From: Staphylococcus sp. NRL 16/872
GTDB taxonomy: Bacteria; Bacillota; Bacilli; Staphylococcales; Staphylococcaceae
Length of the DNA stretch: 64,000 nucleotides
Direction of reading: 5' to 3'
Assembly: GCF_022815905.2 (NCBI RefSeq)
Contig: NZ_CP119327.1
Coordinates: 1,364,001-1,428,000 of the forward strand
A program made the position numbers and the translations under genes. The notes beneath the pieces are model-generated. The model was not told the origin of the DNA and ran no database searches. It worked only from the letters and a program-made list of their open reading frames with translations. This document shows positions 1-8,027 of this stretch, in pieces; the stretch's first letter is position 1; each line of letters opens with the position of its first letter.

Positions 1-1183
1 TCTTAGCGTTTAGATGAAGTGACATACCTTCATTTGGTTGAATATTGATAACTAGTAAATTAGAATCAAGTAATTTATCAGTTTGATAATATAAATTCAT
101 AGGAACTTCTTTGAATTCAACTACAACTTGAATTGTTTTAGACTTCATTCGTTTACCTGTTCTAATATAGAATGGCACACCTGCCCAACGGAAATTGTCA
201 ATAGTTAAACGTCCTGAAACAAATGTAGGTGTATTTGAATCTTCAGCCACGCGATCTTCTTCACGATAAGCTTTTACTTCTTCACCGTTTATATAACCTC
301 TATCATATTGTCCACGAACAAAGTTCTTTTTCACTTCTTCAGGCTTTAATTGTCTAAGTGATTTTAATACTTTAACTTTTTCAGCACGGATATCTTCACT
401 TTTAAGACTAATAGGGGCTTCCATTGCTAATAAAGCGACCATTTGTAACATATGGTTTTGTACCATATCTTTTAAAGCACCACTTGACTCATAGTATCCA
501 CCACGATCTTCAACACCCAGTATTTCAGAAGATGTAACTTGTATATTAGAAATATATTTATTATTCCATAATGGTTCAAACATGGCGTTTGAGAAACGTA
601 ACACCTCGATATTTTGTACCATATCTTTACCAAGATAATGGTCAATACGATAAATTTCTTCTTCTTTGAATGATTGACGAAGTTGATTATTTAATCGTTC
701 AGCTGATTTCAAGTCGCTACCAAATGGTTTCTCAATAACAAGACGTTTAAAGCCGGTTGTTTCAGTAAGACCCGATGATTTTAAATAATCAGAAATAATA
801 CCAAAGAATTGAGGTGCCATCGCTAAGTAGAACAAGCGATTACCTTTTAATTGATATTGAGTATCTAACTGATTAGAAAAATCTAATAAAGCATGATAAC
901 TTTGTTCATCACTAACATCATGTTTGAAGTAATAAACATGTTCCATAAATTCATTAATTTGAGTAGTATCTTCAACGTGCGATTGAATAGATGCTTTCAC
1001 TTGTTCACGGAAAATTTCATTCGTGTAATCTCGACGTCCAATTCCAATAATAGCGATATGTTCATCTAAATTATCTTGTTGAAATAAGTGGAATAAAGAC
1101 GGAAATAACTTTCTATGACTTAAATCTCCAGTAGCCCCGAAGATAGTAATTAAACAAGGGATGTGTTTCGTTTGTTTACTCAA
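1..1183 (-). CDS. zwf: Glucose-6-phosphate 1-dehydrogenase, partial (3' end beyond window)
   Basis: Oxidises glucose 6-phosphate to 6-phosphogluconolactone with NADP in the cytosol, the first step of the oxidative pentose phosphate pathway. On the minus strand the protein begins with a TTG codon at 1183-1181, preceded by a GAGG ribosome site. The nucleotide-binding GATGD motif follows near residue 15, and the family signature RIDHYLGKD sits near residues 180-188 with His182 as the expected catalytic base. About 394 residues are present; the family is usually near 490, so roughly 100 C-terminal residues lie outside the window. It is divergent from rnz, with about 250 bases between the start codons. 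Confidence 0.95.
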   Translation of the reverse strand, partial: MSKQTKHIPCLITIFGATGDLSHRKLFPSLFHLFQQDNLDEHIAIIGIGRRDYTNEIFREQVKASIQSHVEDTTQINEFMEHVYYFKHDVSDEQSYHALLDFSNQLDTQYQLKGNRLFYLAMAPQFFGIISDYLKSSGLTETTGFKRLVIEKPFGSDLKSAERLNNQLRQSFKEEEIYRIDHYLGKDMVQNIEVLRFSNAMFEPLWNNKYISNIQVTSSEILGVEDRGGYYESSGALKDMVQNHMLQMVALLAMEAPISLKSEDIRAEKVKVLKSLRQLKPEEVKKNFVRGQYDRGYINGEEVKAYREEDRVAEDSNTPTFVSGRLTIDNFRWAGVPFYIRTGKRMKSKTIQVVVEFKEVPMNLYYQTDKLLDSNLLVINIQPNEGMSLHLNAK

Positions 1184-1429
1184 GTTCAAAACCTCAATTC
1201 TTTAATAGCTATGATTTATTTATTATAAAATAAATTAATAGTACTTCCTATATTTTTGCTTTAAATAAGTATTAAGTTCATATTTTCATTCGAAACGTAT
1301 AACGCACAATTTAATATATTATAAATATCATTATACCTTAAACCGATTTGAATTTATTTATTTTATTTCTTATTATAACAATCACTTCTACATATGATAA
1401 AATATATTGAAGAAAAAGGAGGCATATGC

Positions 1430-2350
1430 ATGGAAGTGACATTTTTTGGAACGAGTGCAGGATTACCAACTAAAGAAAGAAACACTCAATCCATTGCTTT
1501 AAATCTTGAGCCATATTCAAATGCAATTTGGCTTTTCGATGTTGGCGAGGGAACACAACATCAAATTTTACATCATTCAATTAAACTAGGAAAAGTTGAT
1601 CATATTTTTATCACGCATATGCACGGCGATCACATTTTTGGTTTACCTGGATTATTAACAAGTCGTTCGTTTCAAGGTGGAGAAGACAAACCGCTAACTA
1701 TTATTGGACCTAAAGGTATACGAGCTTATATTGAAACCTCACTAAAATTATCCGAATCACATTTAAACTATCCAACAACATTTATTGAAATTGATAATAA
1801 TTTTACATATCATCATAAAGGTTTTTCAGTTTCAGCTAAGTTATTAAATCATGGCATACCTTCCTATGGTTACCGTATAGAATCACCTACAACACCAGGT
1901 ACAATTGATGTTCAGGCATTAAAAGCGATTGGTTTAGAACCCGGTCCGAAATATCAAGAAGTTAAAATTTATGATACTTTTGAACACAATGGACAAGTAT
2001 TTAATTCTAATGACTTTAAAGGACCTGCTAAACCAGGACCCGTAATTTCAATCTTCGGAGATACTAAACCTTGTAAAAATGAAGTAACTATTGCTCGGGA
2101 TGCAGAAATAATGATACACGAAGCAACCTATATAGAAGGCGACAAAACATTAGCTAACAACTATCATCACAGTCATATCGACGATGTTTTCTCTTTAATT
2201 AGACAAGCCAACGTAAATAGAAGTCTAATTACTCATTTAAGCAATCGTTATAATTTCGAAGATATCGACAAAATAAAAATTGAGTTAAAACAGTTAGAAG
2301 ATACACCAAACTTCGAATTTGTAAAAGACTTTGAAACTTATAAAATTTAA
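1430..2350 (+). CDS. rnz: Ribonuclease Z (tRNA 3' endonuclease)
   Basis: Zinc endonuclease of the metallo-beta-lactamase fold that cuts precursor tRNAs after the discriminator base. The zinc motif HMHGDH is at residues 63-68, and further zinc-ligand histidines occur in the C-terminal half (HEATY and the HHSH stretch). An in-frame ATG at 1394 exists, but the ATG at 1430 follows a strong AAAGGAGG at 1415-1422. That start gives 306 residues, the usual staphylococcal length, so I chose it. The gene is monocistronic, divergent from zwf and convergent with proC, and shares a terminator with the latter. Confidence 0.95.
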   Translation: MEVTFFGTSAGLPTKERNTQSIALNLEPYSNAIWLFDVGEGTQHQILHHSIKLGKVDHIFITHMHGDHIFGLPGLLTSRSFQGGEDKPLTIIGPKGIRAYIETSLKLSESHLNYPTTFIEIDNNFTYHHKGFSVSAKLLNHGIPSYGYRIESPTTPGTIDVQALKAIGLEPGPKYQEVKIYDTFEHNGQVFNSNDFKGPAKPGPVISIFGDTKPCKNEVTIARDAEIMIHEATYIEGDKTLANNYHHSHIDDVFSLIRQANVNRSLITHLSNRYNFEDIDKIKIELKQLEDTPNFEFVKDFETYKI

Positions 2351-2360
2351 TTATTTAATG

Positions 2361-2400
2361 AAAAACCCTATCCATATAACAAAAGAGGATAGGGTTTTTT
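2361..2400. terminator. Bidirectional terminator between rnz and proC
   Basis: An inverted repeat with arms AAAAACCCTATCC and GGATAGGGTTTTTT ends in a T run on the plus strand and begins with an A run, so it can stop transcription from both convergent genes. Confidence 0.9.
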
Positions 2401-2414
2401 ACAAAATTTTAATA

Positions 2415-3230
2415 TTAGTGATTTTCGTTTTTAGAAAGTTCCATACTTCTCTCAACAGCAGCATTTAAGCAATCTTCAAAAACACCTTTAATATCATGTT
2501 CCGATAGTGCATTTAAACCCGCCTGAGTAGTGCCGCCTTTAGAAGTAATATTTTTACGTAATTGTTCCATACTTAAATCAGAACGTTCAATCATTTTACT
2601 TGTTCCAATAATTAGGTTTTTTATTGACTCTTCAACTTGACCTCTTTCAAGACCTAATTCAGTTCCAGCTTTAACATACTGTTCAAATACATGATATAAG
2701 AAAGCAGGACCACTCCCAGTAATGGCAGTTACTTGATGTAAGTGATCTTCATCAACTTCGATTACAGAACCAAATGCATTAACTAATTCAATCACTTCTT
2801 CTTTAGATTTAGGCCCAAAGTTCCCTGAGAAGCTAATACCTGTTACTGAATGACCAACTTGCGCATTAGTATTAGGCATTATACGTGCAATAGGGTTAGA
2901 TACTTGAAGTTGTTCATGAATATAGTTAATTGGTAAACCAGCCATAATGGAAATAAATCGATTTTCATCTGTAATATGCGGTTGAATTCTTTTTGCTACT
3001 TCTTCAAAATCGTAAGGTTTAGTTCCTAAAAATACATAATCCGCATCTTTTAATAATGCTTCATCATCATAACTGTATTCCACACCTAACTCTTCAGCAA
3101 ATTGTTTAAGCCTCTCTTCGTTTGACTTATTAGTTAAATAGATATCATTTGAATTAAGCGTTTTAGAATTGATAATTCCTTTAAAAATCGCTTGTGCCAT
3201 ATTACCAGCACCATAAAATACTAATTTCAT
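2415..3230 (-). CDS. proC: Pyrroline-5-carboxylate reductase
   Basis: Reduces 1-pyrroline-5-carboxylate to proline with NAD(P)H, the last step of proline synthesis. The N-terminal Rossmann motif GAGNM is at residues 7-11. The C-terminal dimerisation and active-site segment carries ITGSGPAF and, later, SKGGTTQAGL, both typical of ProC. A longer reading frame starts at 3275, but a GAGGGTG ribosome site fits the ATG at 3230. That gives 271 residues, the expected length. It is divergent from the short-chain dehydrogenase gene at 3561. Confidence 0.94.
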   Translation of the reverse strand: MKLVFYGAGNMAQAIFKGIINSKTLNSNDIYLTNKSNEERLKQFAEELGVEYSYDDEALLKDADYVFLGTKPYDFEEVAKRIQPHITDENRFISIMAGLPINYIHEQLQVSNPIARIMPNTNAQVGHSVTGISFSGNFGPKSKEEVIELVNAFGSVIEVDEDHLHQVTAITGSGPAFLYHVFEQYVKAGTELGLERGQVEESIKNLIIGTSKMIERSDLSMEQLRKNITSKGGTTQAGLNALSEHDIKGVFEDCLNAAVERSMELSKNENH

Positions 3231-3279
3231 TAACAACATCACCCTCGCAATATTTTTATACCACCATAGTAACATATAA

Positions 3280-3316
3280 GAGGCACTTATTTTTAAGAAT
3301 AAAAATTTAGTGCCTC
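3280..3316. repeat. Long hairpin in the proC / SDR intergenic gap
   Basis: The arms GAGGCACT and AGTGCCTC enclose a second pair, ATTTTTA and TAAAAAT, giving an almost continuous stem of about 16 base pairs around AGAA. A degenerate second copy of the inner part (TTTATTTTTAGAATAAAAATTTAG) lies near 3420-3443. It stands between divergent genes, so it is not an ordinary terminator for either. Confidence 0.75.
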
Positions 3317-3347
3317 TATACGCATGAGCTTTAGCTCAGGTGACCCT
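3316..3347 (+). repeat. 32-base intergenic repeat, copy 1
   Basis: Starts CTATACGCATGAGCTT and ends AGGTGACCCT. It contains the small palindrome TGAGCT..AGCTCA. It matches the copy at 3385-3416 at 30 of 32 bases. Confidence 0.85.
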
Positions 3348-3384
3348 CTGCAAGAACTCTTTTTCACAAAAAAAGATAGTTCGA

Positions 3385-3416
3385 CTATACGCATGAGCTT
3401 CAGCTCAGGTGATCCT
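3385..3416 (+). repeat. 32-base intergenic repeat, copy 2
   Basis: Differs from copy 1 (3316-3347) only by T to C in the loop of TGAGCT..AGCTCA and C to T near the end. The two copies are separated by a spacer of about 37 bases. The remaining bases to the gene at 3561 are AT-rich with no further feature that I can support. Confidence 0.85.
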
Positions 3417-3560
3417 TTAAGTTTATTTTTAGAATAAAAATTTAGTATCACTATATGAATGCTTTATTTTCAAAATAAATAACGCTTAAATCCCCAATTT
3501 ATTTATAAATACTTAAAAATAAGTTACTATAATTATAAAATTTATAAAGGAGTTCAAAAT

Positions 3561-4316
3561 ATGATTGGTCAGCATTATATTGTCACTGGAGGCACAAGTG
3601 GGCTAGGTTTAGAAATAGTTAAACAGTTACTAGAAAAAGGTGTATTTGTTACAGTAATAGCAAGAAATGAGTCAAAATTTAATGATATTGATTTTGGTTC
3701 ATATCAATCTAAAGTGACTATGGTTCATTGTGACTTACAAAATAGGGAAGCCATCGCTAATATAACCTCTACCATTAAATATCCAATTAATGGATTGATT
3801 TACAGTTCAGGGTTAGGCTATTTTAAATCAGTTACGCATCATTCTACTGAAGAAATGATTGAAACTTACGATGTGAACTTAATTAGTTTCAATCTACTTT
3901 ACAATGTATTGCGACCTTACTTTTCAAAAAATGCATCAATCGTTAGTATTTCAAGTCAGGCCGCTTTTGTTACACAAGCCAATGCTGCACATTATGGCGC
4001 TTCTAAAGCTGCTCTTAATGCGGTTTTAAATGCTTTACGCATTGAAGAATCTCAATTTCATTTTATGGCAGTGAATCCGGGACCAATCAAAACACCATTC
4101 CACGAAAAGGCTGATCCAAGCTTAAAATATGCCCAAAAATATGAAACAGTAATGATTGATCCTCAACAATTAGCTAAAGATATCTTGATAGGCATCATTA
4201 AACGAAAAAGAGAAATTAACCAACCGAAGTGGATGCACTCTTTACTTAAAATTTACCAGTTGGCTCCAAGAACATTTGAACAATGGTTAACCCCTTTATT
4301 TAAAAATAAAAGCTAA
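3561..4316 (+). CDS. Short-chain dehydrogenase/reductase (YqjQ-like)
   Basis: Classical SDR of 251 residues. The cofactor motif TGGTSGLG is at residues 9-16 and the catalytic Tyr-x-x-x-Lys is YGASK with Tyr145 and Lys149. The NxG-like segment (YSSGLG) and the post-catalytic PGPIKTPF are also typical. The substrate cannot be told from sequence. Gene position beside rnz and proC resembles Bacillus yqjQ, so it is probably the YqjQ orthologue. AAGGAG precedes the ATG. The 80-codon gene that follows starts 18 bases after the stop, suggesting an operon. Confidence 0.85.
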   Translation: MIGQHYIVTGGTSGLGLEIVKQLLEKGVFVTVIARNESKFNDIDFGSYQSKVTMVHCDLQNREAIANITSTIKYPINGLIYSSGLGYFKSVTHHSTEEMIETYDVNLISFNLLYNVLRPYFSKNASIVSISSQAAFVTQANAAHYGASKAALNAVLNALRIEESQFHFMAVNPGPIKTPFHEKADPSLKYAQKYETVMIDPQQLAKDILIGIIKRKREINQPKWMHSLLKIYQLAPRTFEQWLTPLFKNKS

Positions 4317-4334
4317 AGTTAAGGAGGAATTTTC

Positions 4335-4577
4335 ATGATTTGTTGTGTGAATAAACATGTCAAATATGCTGTTGAAAACTTGCAAACCATTGCACCACAA
4401 ACTGTTTTTGAATTCAAAGACTTATTAGGAGATTCATATTATCACTCTTTAGAAAATAGTGAACAAGAATTTATAGAATTTAAATTTCATGAGTTAATTT
4501 TAAGAGGGGAAATAATGAATGTATCAATTTTAGATGCTGAAGATGAAAAAATGCTTCATTATATTAAAAATTATTAA
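4335..4577 (+). CDS. Small conserved hypothetical protein, 80 aa
   Basis: I do not recognise this protein firmly. It is short and acidic, with no signal peptide or membrane segment, and has two cysteines at residues 3-4. The central part (VFEFKDLLGDSYYHSL) faintly recalls DUF1413-type small proteins, but this is a guess. It has its own strong ribosome site (AAGGAGG, about 8 bases before the ATG) and lies 18 bases after the SDR gene, so it is probably translated from the same transcript. Confidence 0.7.
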   Translation: MICCVNKHVKYAVENLQTIAPQTVFEFKDLLGDSYYHSLENSEQEFIEFKFHELILRGEIMNVSILDAEDEKMLHYIKNY

Positions 4578-4698
4578 TAATAACAATTACATACAAACAT
4601 GGCTATATAACAAAATCTATAACGTTTTTAGATTGAATTTTATAAATAATGGTCAAAACCAGAACATCATATTAAAGTTGTAAATATTTTTATAAAAA

Positions 4699-4745
4699 AT
4701 ACACCTCTAATAAAGGTAATTTATAACCGATATTAGAGATGTATT
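4699..4745. terminator. Inverted repeat between convergent genes
   Basis: Arms AATACACCTCTAATA and TATTAGAGATGTATT (one mismatch) enclose a loop of about 17 bases between the 80-aa gene and the minus-strand lipoprotein gene. The flanking T and A runs are weak, so efficiency is uncertain. Confidence 0.55.
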
Positions 4746-4828
4746 GAATTACAATGTAATATAACTGGTTATGATGGGCATAGAAAGTCACATCTTAACA
4801 TGTTTATAATAGATGGTTTTGAATTAAA

Positions 4829-5431
4829 TTATTCATCTAAATCTGGATTAAATGCTCTTTGATTAGGATCACTATCAGCACCTACAGTAGGAGTAGAACC
4901 ACCTGCTTCTGGATTACCTAAATCTGTTCCTCCTGGAGAATAATAATGTCCATCACTACCTTTAGTTGCTCCTTGATAAGGGTTTGGGTTTTCTTTATTA
5001 GATGCTTCGTTAAAAATTTTCATAGCATATTCAGCATTACTCAAACCATTATGTTCTGAACGACTTTCTTCTTGTAATCTTTGATTGGCTTCAGCTTGTG
5101 TTTCTGGTCTATTATTTGAGTAGTTTGCAGTATTAGCTGTACTATTATTTGGAAGATATTCATTTGTAGATTTTTCATTTACATTTTGGGAAGTATTCAC
5201 TTCAGAAGTGTTTATTTCAGAATTATTTACCTCAGAAGTATTTTGTGAAGCTTTACTTTTTTCTTTTTTAGATACATTATCTTTTTCTTTGTTTTCATCA
5301 CTTTTACTTACTTTCTTGTCTTTCTTTTGTACTTGTTCTTGCTTCGAAGTCTTATTATCTGCTTCTTGACTACAACCAGTTAATAATAAACTTATTGCCA
5401 AACTTGAAACTCCTAAGTATTTAATTTTCAT
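4829..5431 (-). CDS. Putative small lipoprotein, low-complexity
   Basis: The start is MKIKYLG followed by a hydrophobic stretch and the lipobox LLTGC, predicting lipidation at Cys20 and attachment to the outer face of the membrane. Residues 25-65 are a Lys/Asp/Ser-rich linker and residues 65-100 repeat NTSE-type units. The C-terminal part is Gly/Asn/Pro-rich (HYYSPGGTD). No enzymatic motif is visible. AAGGAGATAG precedes the ATG. The gene stands alone, convergent with the gene before it. The biased composition and isolation suggest species-level variability. Function unknown. Confidence 0.8.
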   Translation of the reverse strand: MKIKYLGVSSLAISLLLTGCSQEADNKTSKQEQVQKKDKKVSKSDENKEKDNVSKKEKSKASQNTSEVNNSEINTSEVNTSQNVNEKSTNEYLPNNSTANTANYSNNRPETQAEANQRLQEESRSEHNGLSNAEYAMKIFNEASNKENPNPYQGATKGSDGHYYSPGGTDLGNPEAGGSTPTVGADSDPNQRAFNPDLDE

Positions 5432-5553
5432 TTACTATCTCCTTATGACTATTGTTTTGAAATATTTTAGGTTAATATTTGAATAATTATATTATAACTA
5501 TAAATAGTCTGAAAATAATATAATATTTTAAAATTTTTCTATAAACTTATATG

Positions 5554-5590
5554 TAAAAAAAGTTCTTCGGCATAACATACCTCAGAACTC
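5554..5590 (-). terminator. Orphan terminator reading on the minus strand
   Basis: On the minus strand GAGTTCTGAGG pairs with CCGAAGAACT (two mismatches in the stem) and is followed directly by TTTTTT. No annotated gene ends here. The nearest open stretch upstream on that strand is the hydrophobic one at 5621-5713. Confidence 0.6.
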
Positions 5591-5620
5591 AATGAATCAA
5601 TTTTTATTACATGTTTATTT

Positions 5621-5713
5621 TTATTTAAAAATGCATCCAAATACTAATAATACTAAAGCAACTGTTGTTATGAGTTTAGAGTTAGGTTGTTTACCGGTTA
5701 CTGTTAAAATAAT
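5621..5713 (-). other. Start-less hydrophobic reading frame (possible gene remnant)
   Basis: On the minus strand about 30 codons are open and end with the membrane-like KLITTVALVLLVFGCIFK before a TAA stop at 5623-5621. The frame has no ATG, GTG or TTG and no clear ribosome site. The terminator at 5554-5590 follows it. It could be the remnant of a small membrane peptide gene broken at its 5' end, or chance. The rest of the 5432-5845 gap is AT-rich and shows nothing else apart from the aldo/keto reductase terminator. Confidence 0.3.
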
Positions 5714-5788
5714 TCAAAGTATTATCGCATCAATATTTTAGAAATATTTATAGTGTAGGGAAATAGGGAGATAATAATAATGCTAATA

Positions 5789-5836
5789 AAAAATCGGAAT
5801 AGCCGTTTGTAGTAAACGAAGAGCTATTCCGATTTT
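5789..5836 (-). terminator. Terminator of the aldo/keto reductase gene
   Basis: Arms AAAAATCGGAATAGC and GCTATTCCGATTTTT form a stem just after the stop of the minus-strand gene. On that strand the right arm continues into TTTTT. Confidence 0.88.
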
Positions 5837-5845
5837 TCATTTATT

Positions 5846-6760
5846 TTACTTTGTATTTAGATGTTGGGTATATTCTAGATTTTTCACACGTTCACGTGCT
5901 GCTTTTATACGATCAAGACTGACAGTTTTTTTATAATTTTCAACATTATCTTTCAATTGATCTACAGAACTAGCGCCAACAATAATTGAACCAAGTGCAT
6001 CGTGAGAAGTTAGATATTCAAAAGAAAGGGCACTTAAATTGCTTTCAATTTCTTTTATTGAAGCAAGCGTCTCACCTAATTCGTGATAATCATAATCAAA
6101 TATACCTTCTTTAAACTTTTCATCTAAAATGTCCACACTTTTAGAAGTAAGTAATCCTTTAAAAACAGGACCCCGCGCTAATACTTTTACATGTTGAGCA
6201 TGGATATCATTTAATAACTTTTCTGGACGATTATCAATTAAATTAAATTGAGACATAATTGTTTCAATTTCGCTGTGTTTTAAATAATAATCAATAACAT
6301 TTGGACGTATTGAAGAAATACCATAAGCTCTAATAATACCTTCTTGTTTAAGTTCATTAAATGCGCTAATTGTTTCATCAAGGGGATCATCAATCGTTCC
6401 ACCATGTAATTGGTATAAATCTAAATGATCTAATCCAAGACGCTGTAAAGAGCCTTTAACGCTTTCTTTAATATATTTTTTAGAAGGATCCCATGTTGTA
6501 CTGCCATCTTCAAGAGGGCGGTTTCCAACTTTGGTACCAATCACAATATCTTCTCTATCTTGATATTTTTTTAAAGCTTTTCCAACAATCTCTTCATTTA
6601 CACCACGATCATAAATGTCAGCAGTATCGAAATAAGTGATACCTTCGTCAATAGCACTCTCAATAATTGGTTCCGCTTCTCGATAATTTGTACCTAAACT
6701 CATACATCCTAAACCTAACTCCGAAATTTCTATGCCGCTTTTTAATATATTCTTTTGCAT
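5846..6760 (-). CDS. Aldo/keto reductase family oxidoreductase
   Basis: NADPH-dependent carbonyl reductase of the (beta/alpha)8 barrel type. The tetrad residues can be seen: Asp45 and Tyr50 in FDTADIYD, Lys77 in GTKVG, and His in the YQLHGG segment near residue 131. The C-terminal IIVGASSVDQL matches the cofactor-phosphate site. The upstream frame extends to 6796, but AAAGGAGA is placed correctly for the ATG at 6760, giving 304 residues. Physiological substrate unknown. Divergent from the Nudix gene with about 80 bases between. Confidence 0.88.
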   Translation of the reverse strand: MQKNILKSGIEISELGLGCMSLGTNYREAEPIIESAIDEGITYFDTADIYDRGVNEEIVGKALKKYQDREDIVIGTKVGNRPLEDGSTTWDPSKKYIKESVKGSLQRLGLDHLDLYQLHGGTIDDPLDETISAFNELKQEGIIRAYGISSIRPNVIDYYLKHSEIETIMSQFNLIDNRPEKLLNDIHAQHVKVLARGPVFKGLLTSKSVDILDEKFKEGIFDYDYHELGETLASIKEIESNLSALSFEYLTSHDALGSIIVGASSVDQLKDNVENYKKTVSLDRIKAARERVKNLEYTQHLNTK

Positions 6761-6841
6761 GTCCAATCTCCTTTCGATACACTTTAAGTAACGCATTCAT
6801 CTTATCAATTTATATAAAGAATTAAAAGGGACGTGAATATA

Positions 6842-7384
6842 ATGGAATTTAATGAAAAAACTTTTGATAGAACCGTGATTTATAATGGTAAAATTATTGA
6901 TTTAGAAATTCATGATGTAGAACTACCAGATGGTAAAACATCTAAGAGGGAGATTGTTAACCATAATGGTGCAGTAGCTGTTTGTGCGATTACTCCTGAA
7001 AATGAAGTACTCTTAGTCAAACAATACCGAAAACCTATCGAAAAACCATTACTCGAAATTCCAGCTGGCAAACTAGAAGAAGATGAAGAAAGGGAAGAAG
7101 CAGCTAAACGTGAACTGGAAGAAGAAACAGGATATATTGCTAATGATTTAGAGTTTATTACTCATATGTATGGATCACCCGGCTTTTCTAATGAAAAATT
7201 ATCAATTTATTTCTCAGATAACTTAAGTGAAGGAGAAATGAACTTAGATGATGATGAATTTGTAGAACTTCACAAAGTACCAATTGATAAAATCAAAGAT
7301 CTACTTGACAGCGACGAAATCGAAGATGCCAAAACAATCATTGGCTTACAGTATATATTATTAAATTATAATCATTCTAAATAA
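6842..7384 (+). CDS. nudF: Nudix hydrolase, ADP-ribose pyrophosphatase type
   Basis: Hydrolyses nucleoside-diphosphate-linked compounds, most likely ADP-ribose to AMP and ribose 5-phosphate. The complete 23-residue Nudix box runs from Gly76 to Tyr98 (GKLEEDE... RELEEETGY), with the metal-binding glutamates REL-EE intact. A GTG at 6833 is in frame but sits against the GGG ribosome site. The ATG at 6842 has proper spacing and gives 180 residues, the usual length. A Pro-Gly pair about 17 residues after the box (GSPGF) fits the ADP-ribose subgroup. No terminator is visible before fur. Confidence 0.88.
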   Translation: MEFNEKTFDRTVIYNGKIIDLEIHDVELPDGKTSKREIVNHNGAVAVCAITPENEVLLVKQYRKPIEKPLLEIPAGKLEEDEEREEAAKRELEEETGYIANDLEFITHMYGSPGFSNEKLSIYFSDNLSEGEMNLDDDEFVELHKVPIDKIKDLLDSDEIEDAKTIIGLQYILLNYNHSK

Positions 7385-7457
7385 CATCCATTTTAAACTT
7401 GCCTTTTATTGAGAATATTGTTAATTTAGTAAGTGAGATATTATCACTTTAAAATGA

Positions 7458-7472
7458 TTATAATTATTAATA
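7458..7472 (+). promoter_or_regulatory. PerR/Fur-type operator candidate upstream of fur
   Basis: TTATAATTATTAATA matches the PerR box TTATAATTATTATAA at 13 of 15 positions and lies about 17 bases before the fur start codon. As I recall, fur belongs to the PerR regulon in S. aureus. The match is seen in sequence; binding is inferred. Confidence 0.5.
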
Positions 7473-7488
7473 GAGGAGTGTCGCTCCC

Positions 7489-7935
7489 ATGGAAGAACGA
7501 TTAAACAGAGTAAAACAACAATTACAACAATCATCTTACAAATTAACACCTCAACGTGAGGCAACGGTTCGTGTTCTAATTGAAAATGAAAAAGATCATC
7601 TTAGTGCTGAAGATGTCTACTTAAAAGTTAAAGACAAAGCACCTGAAATTGGATTAGCCACTGTATATAGAACATTAGAGTTATTAGCAGAATTAAAAGT
7701 GGTAGACAAAATTAATTTTGGAGATGGCGTAGCACGTTTTGATTTGAGAAAAGAAGGTGCCAAACATTTTCATCATCATCTTGTATGTATGGAATGTGGT
7801 AAAGTAGATGAAATTCACGAAGACTTACTACCTCAAGTAGAAGAACGTGTTGAATCAGAATATAATTTCAGAATTTTAGACCATAGATTAACATTTCATG
7901 GCGTTTGTGCTGAATGTCAAGCTAAAGGGAAATAA
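7489..7935 (+). CDS. fur: Ferric uptake regulator family protein (Fur)
   Basis: Metal-dependent transcriptional repressor, 148 residues. The N-terminal winged helix contains TPQREATVRVL and GLATVYRTLELL. The C-terminal half has the His-rich metal site (HFHHHLVCMEC). Two CxxC pairs, Cys100/Cys103 and Cys140/Cys143, form the structural zinc site. The assignment as Fur rather than PerR or Zur rests on the gene position directly before xerD, as in other staphylococci. The ribosome site GAGGAGTG precedes the ATG. It probably controls iron acquisition and may itself be controlled through the box at 7458-7472. Confidence 0.88.
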   Translation: MEERLNRVKQQLQQSSYKLTPQREATVRVLIENEKDHLSAEDVYLKVKDKAPEIGLATVYRTLELLAELKVVDKINFGDGVARFDLRKEGAKHFHHHLVCMECGKVDEIHEDLLPQVEERVESEYNFRILDHRLTFHGVCAECQAKGK

Positions 7936-7964
7936 TTTAGTTAATTTGAGCGAATTTAAACGTC

Positions 7965-8005
7965 GGAGTGAAACAAGCACATAGAATTTGTTTCACTCCA
8001 TTTTT
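7965..8005 (+). terminator. Terminator after fur
   Basis: A perfect 12-base inverted repeat, GGAGTGAAACAA and TTGTTTCACTCC, is followed by ATTTTT. It ends just before the xerD ribosome site. Confidence 0.88.
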
Positions 8006-8027
8006 CTATATAAATGAAGGTGGAAAT

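Noticed and set aside
5732..5748. CodY box AATATTTTAGAAATATT
   Set aside because: Aligned with the CodY consensus it has about five mismatches in fifteen; symmetry alone is not enough.
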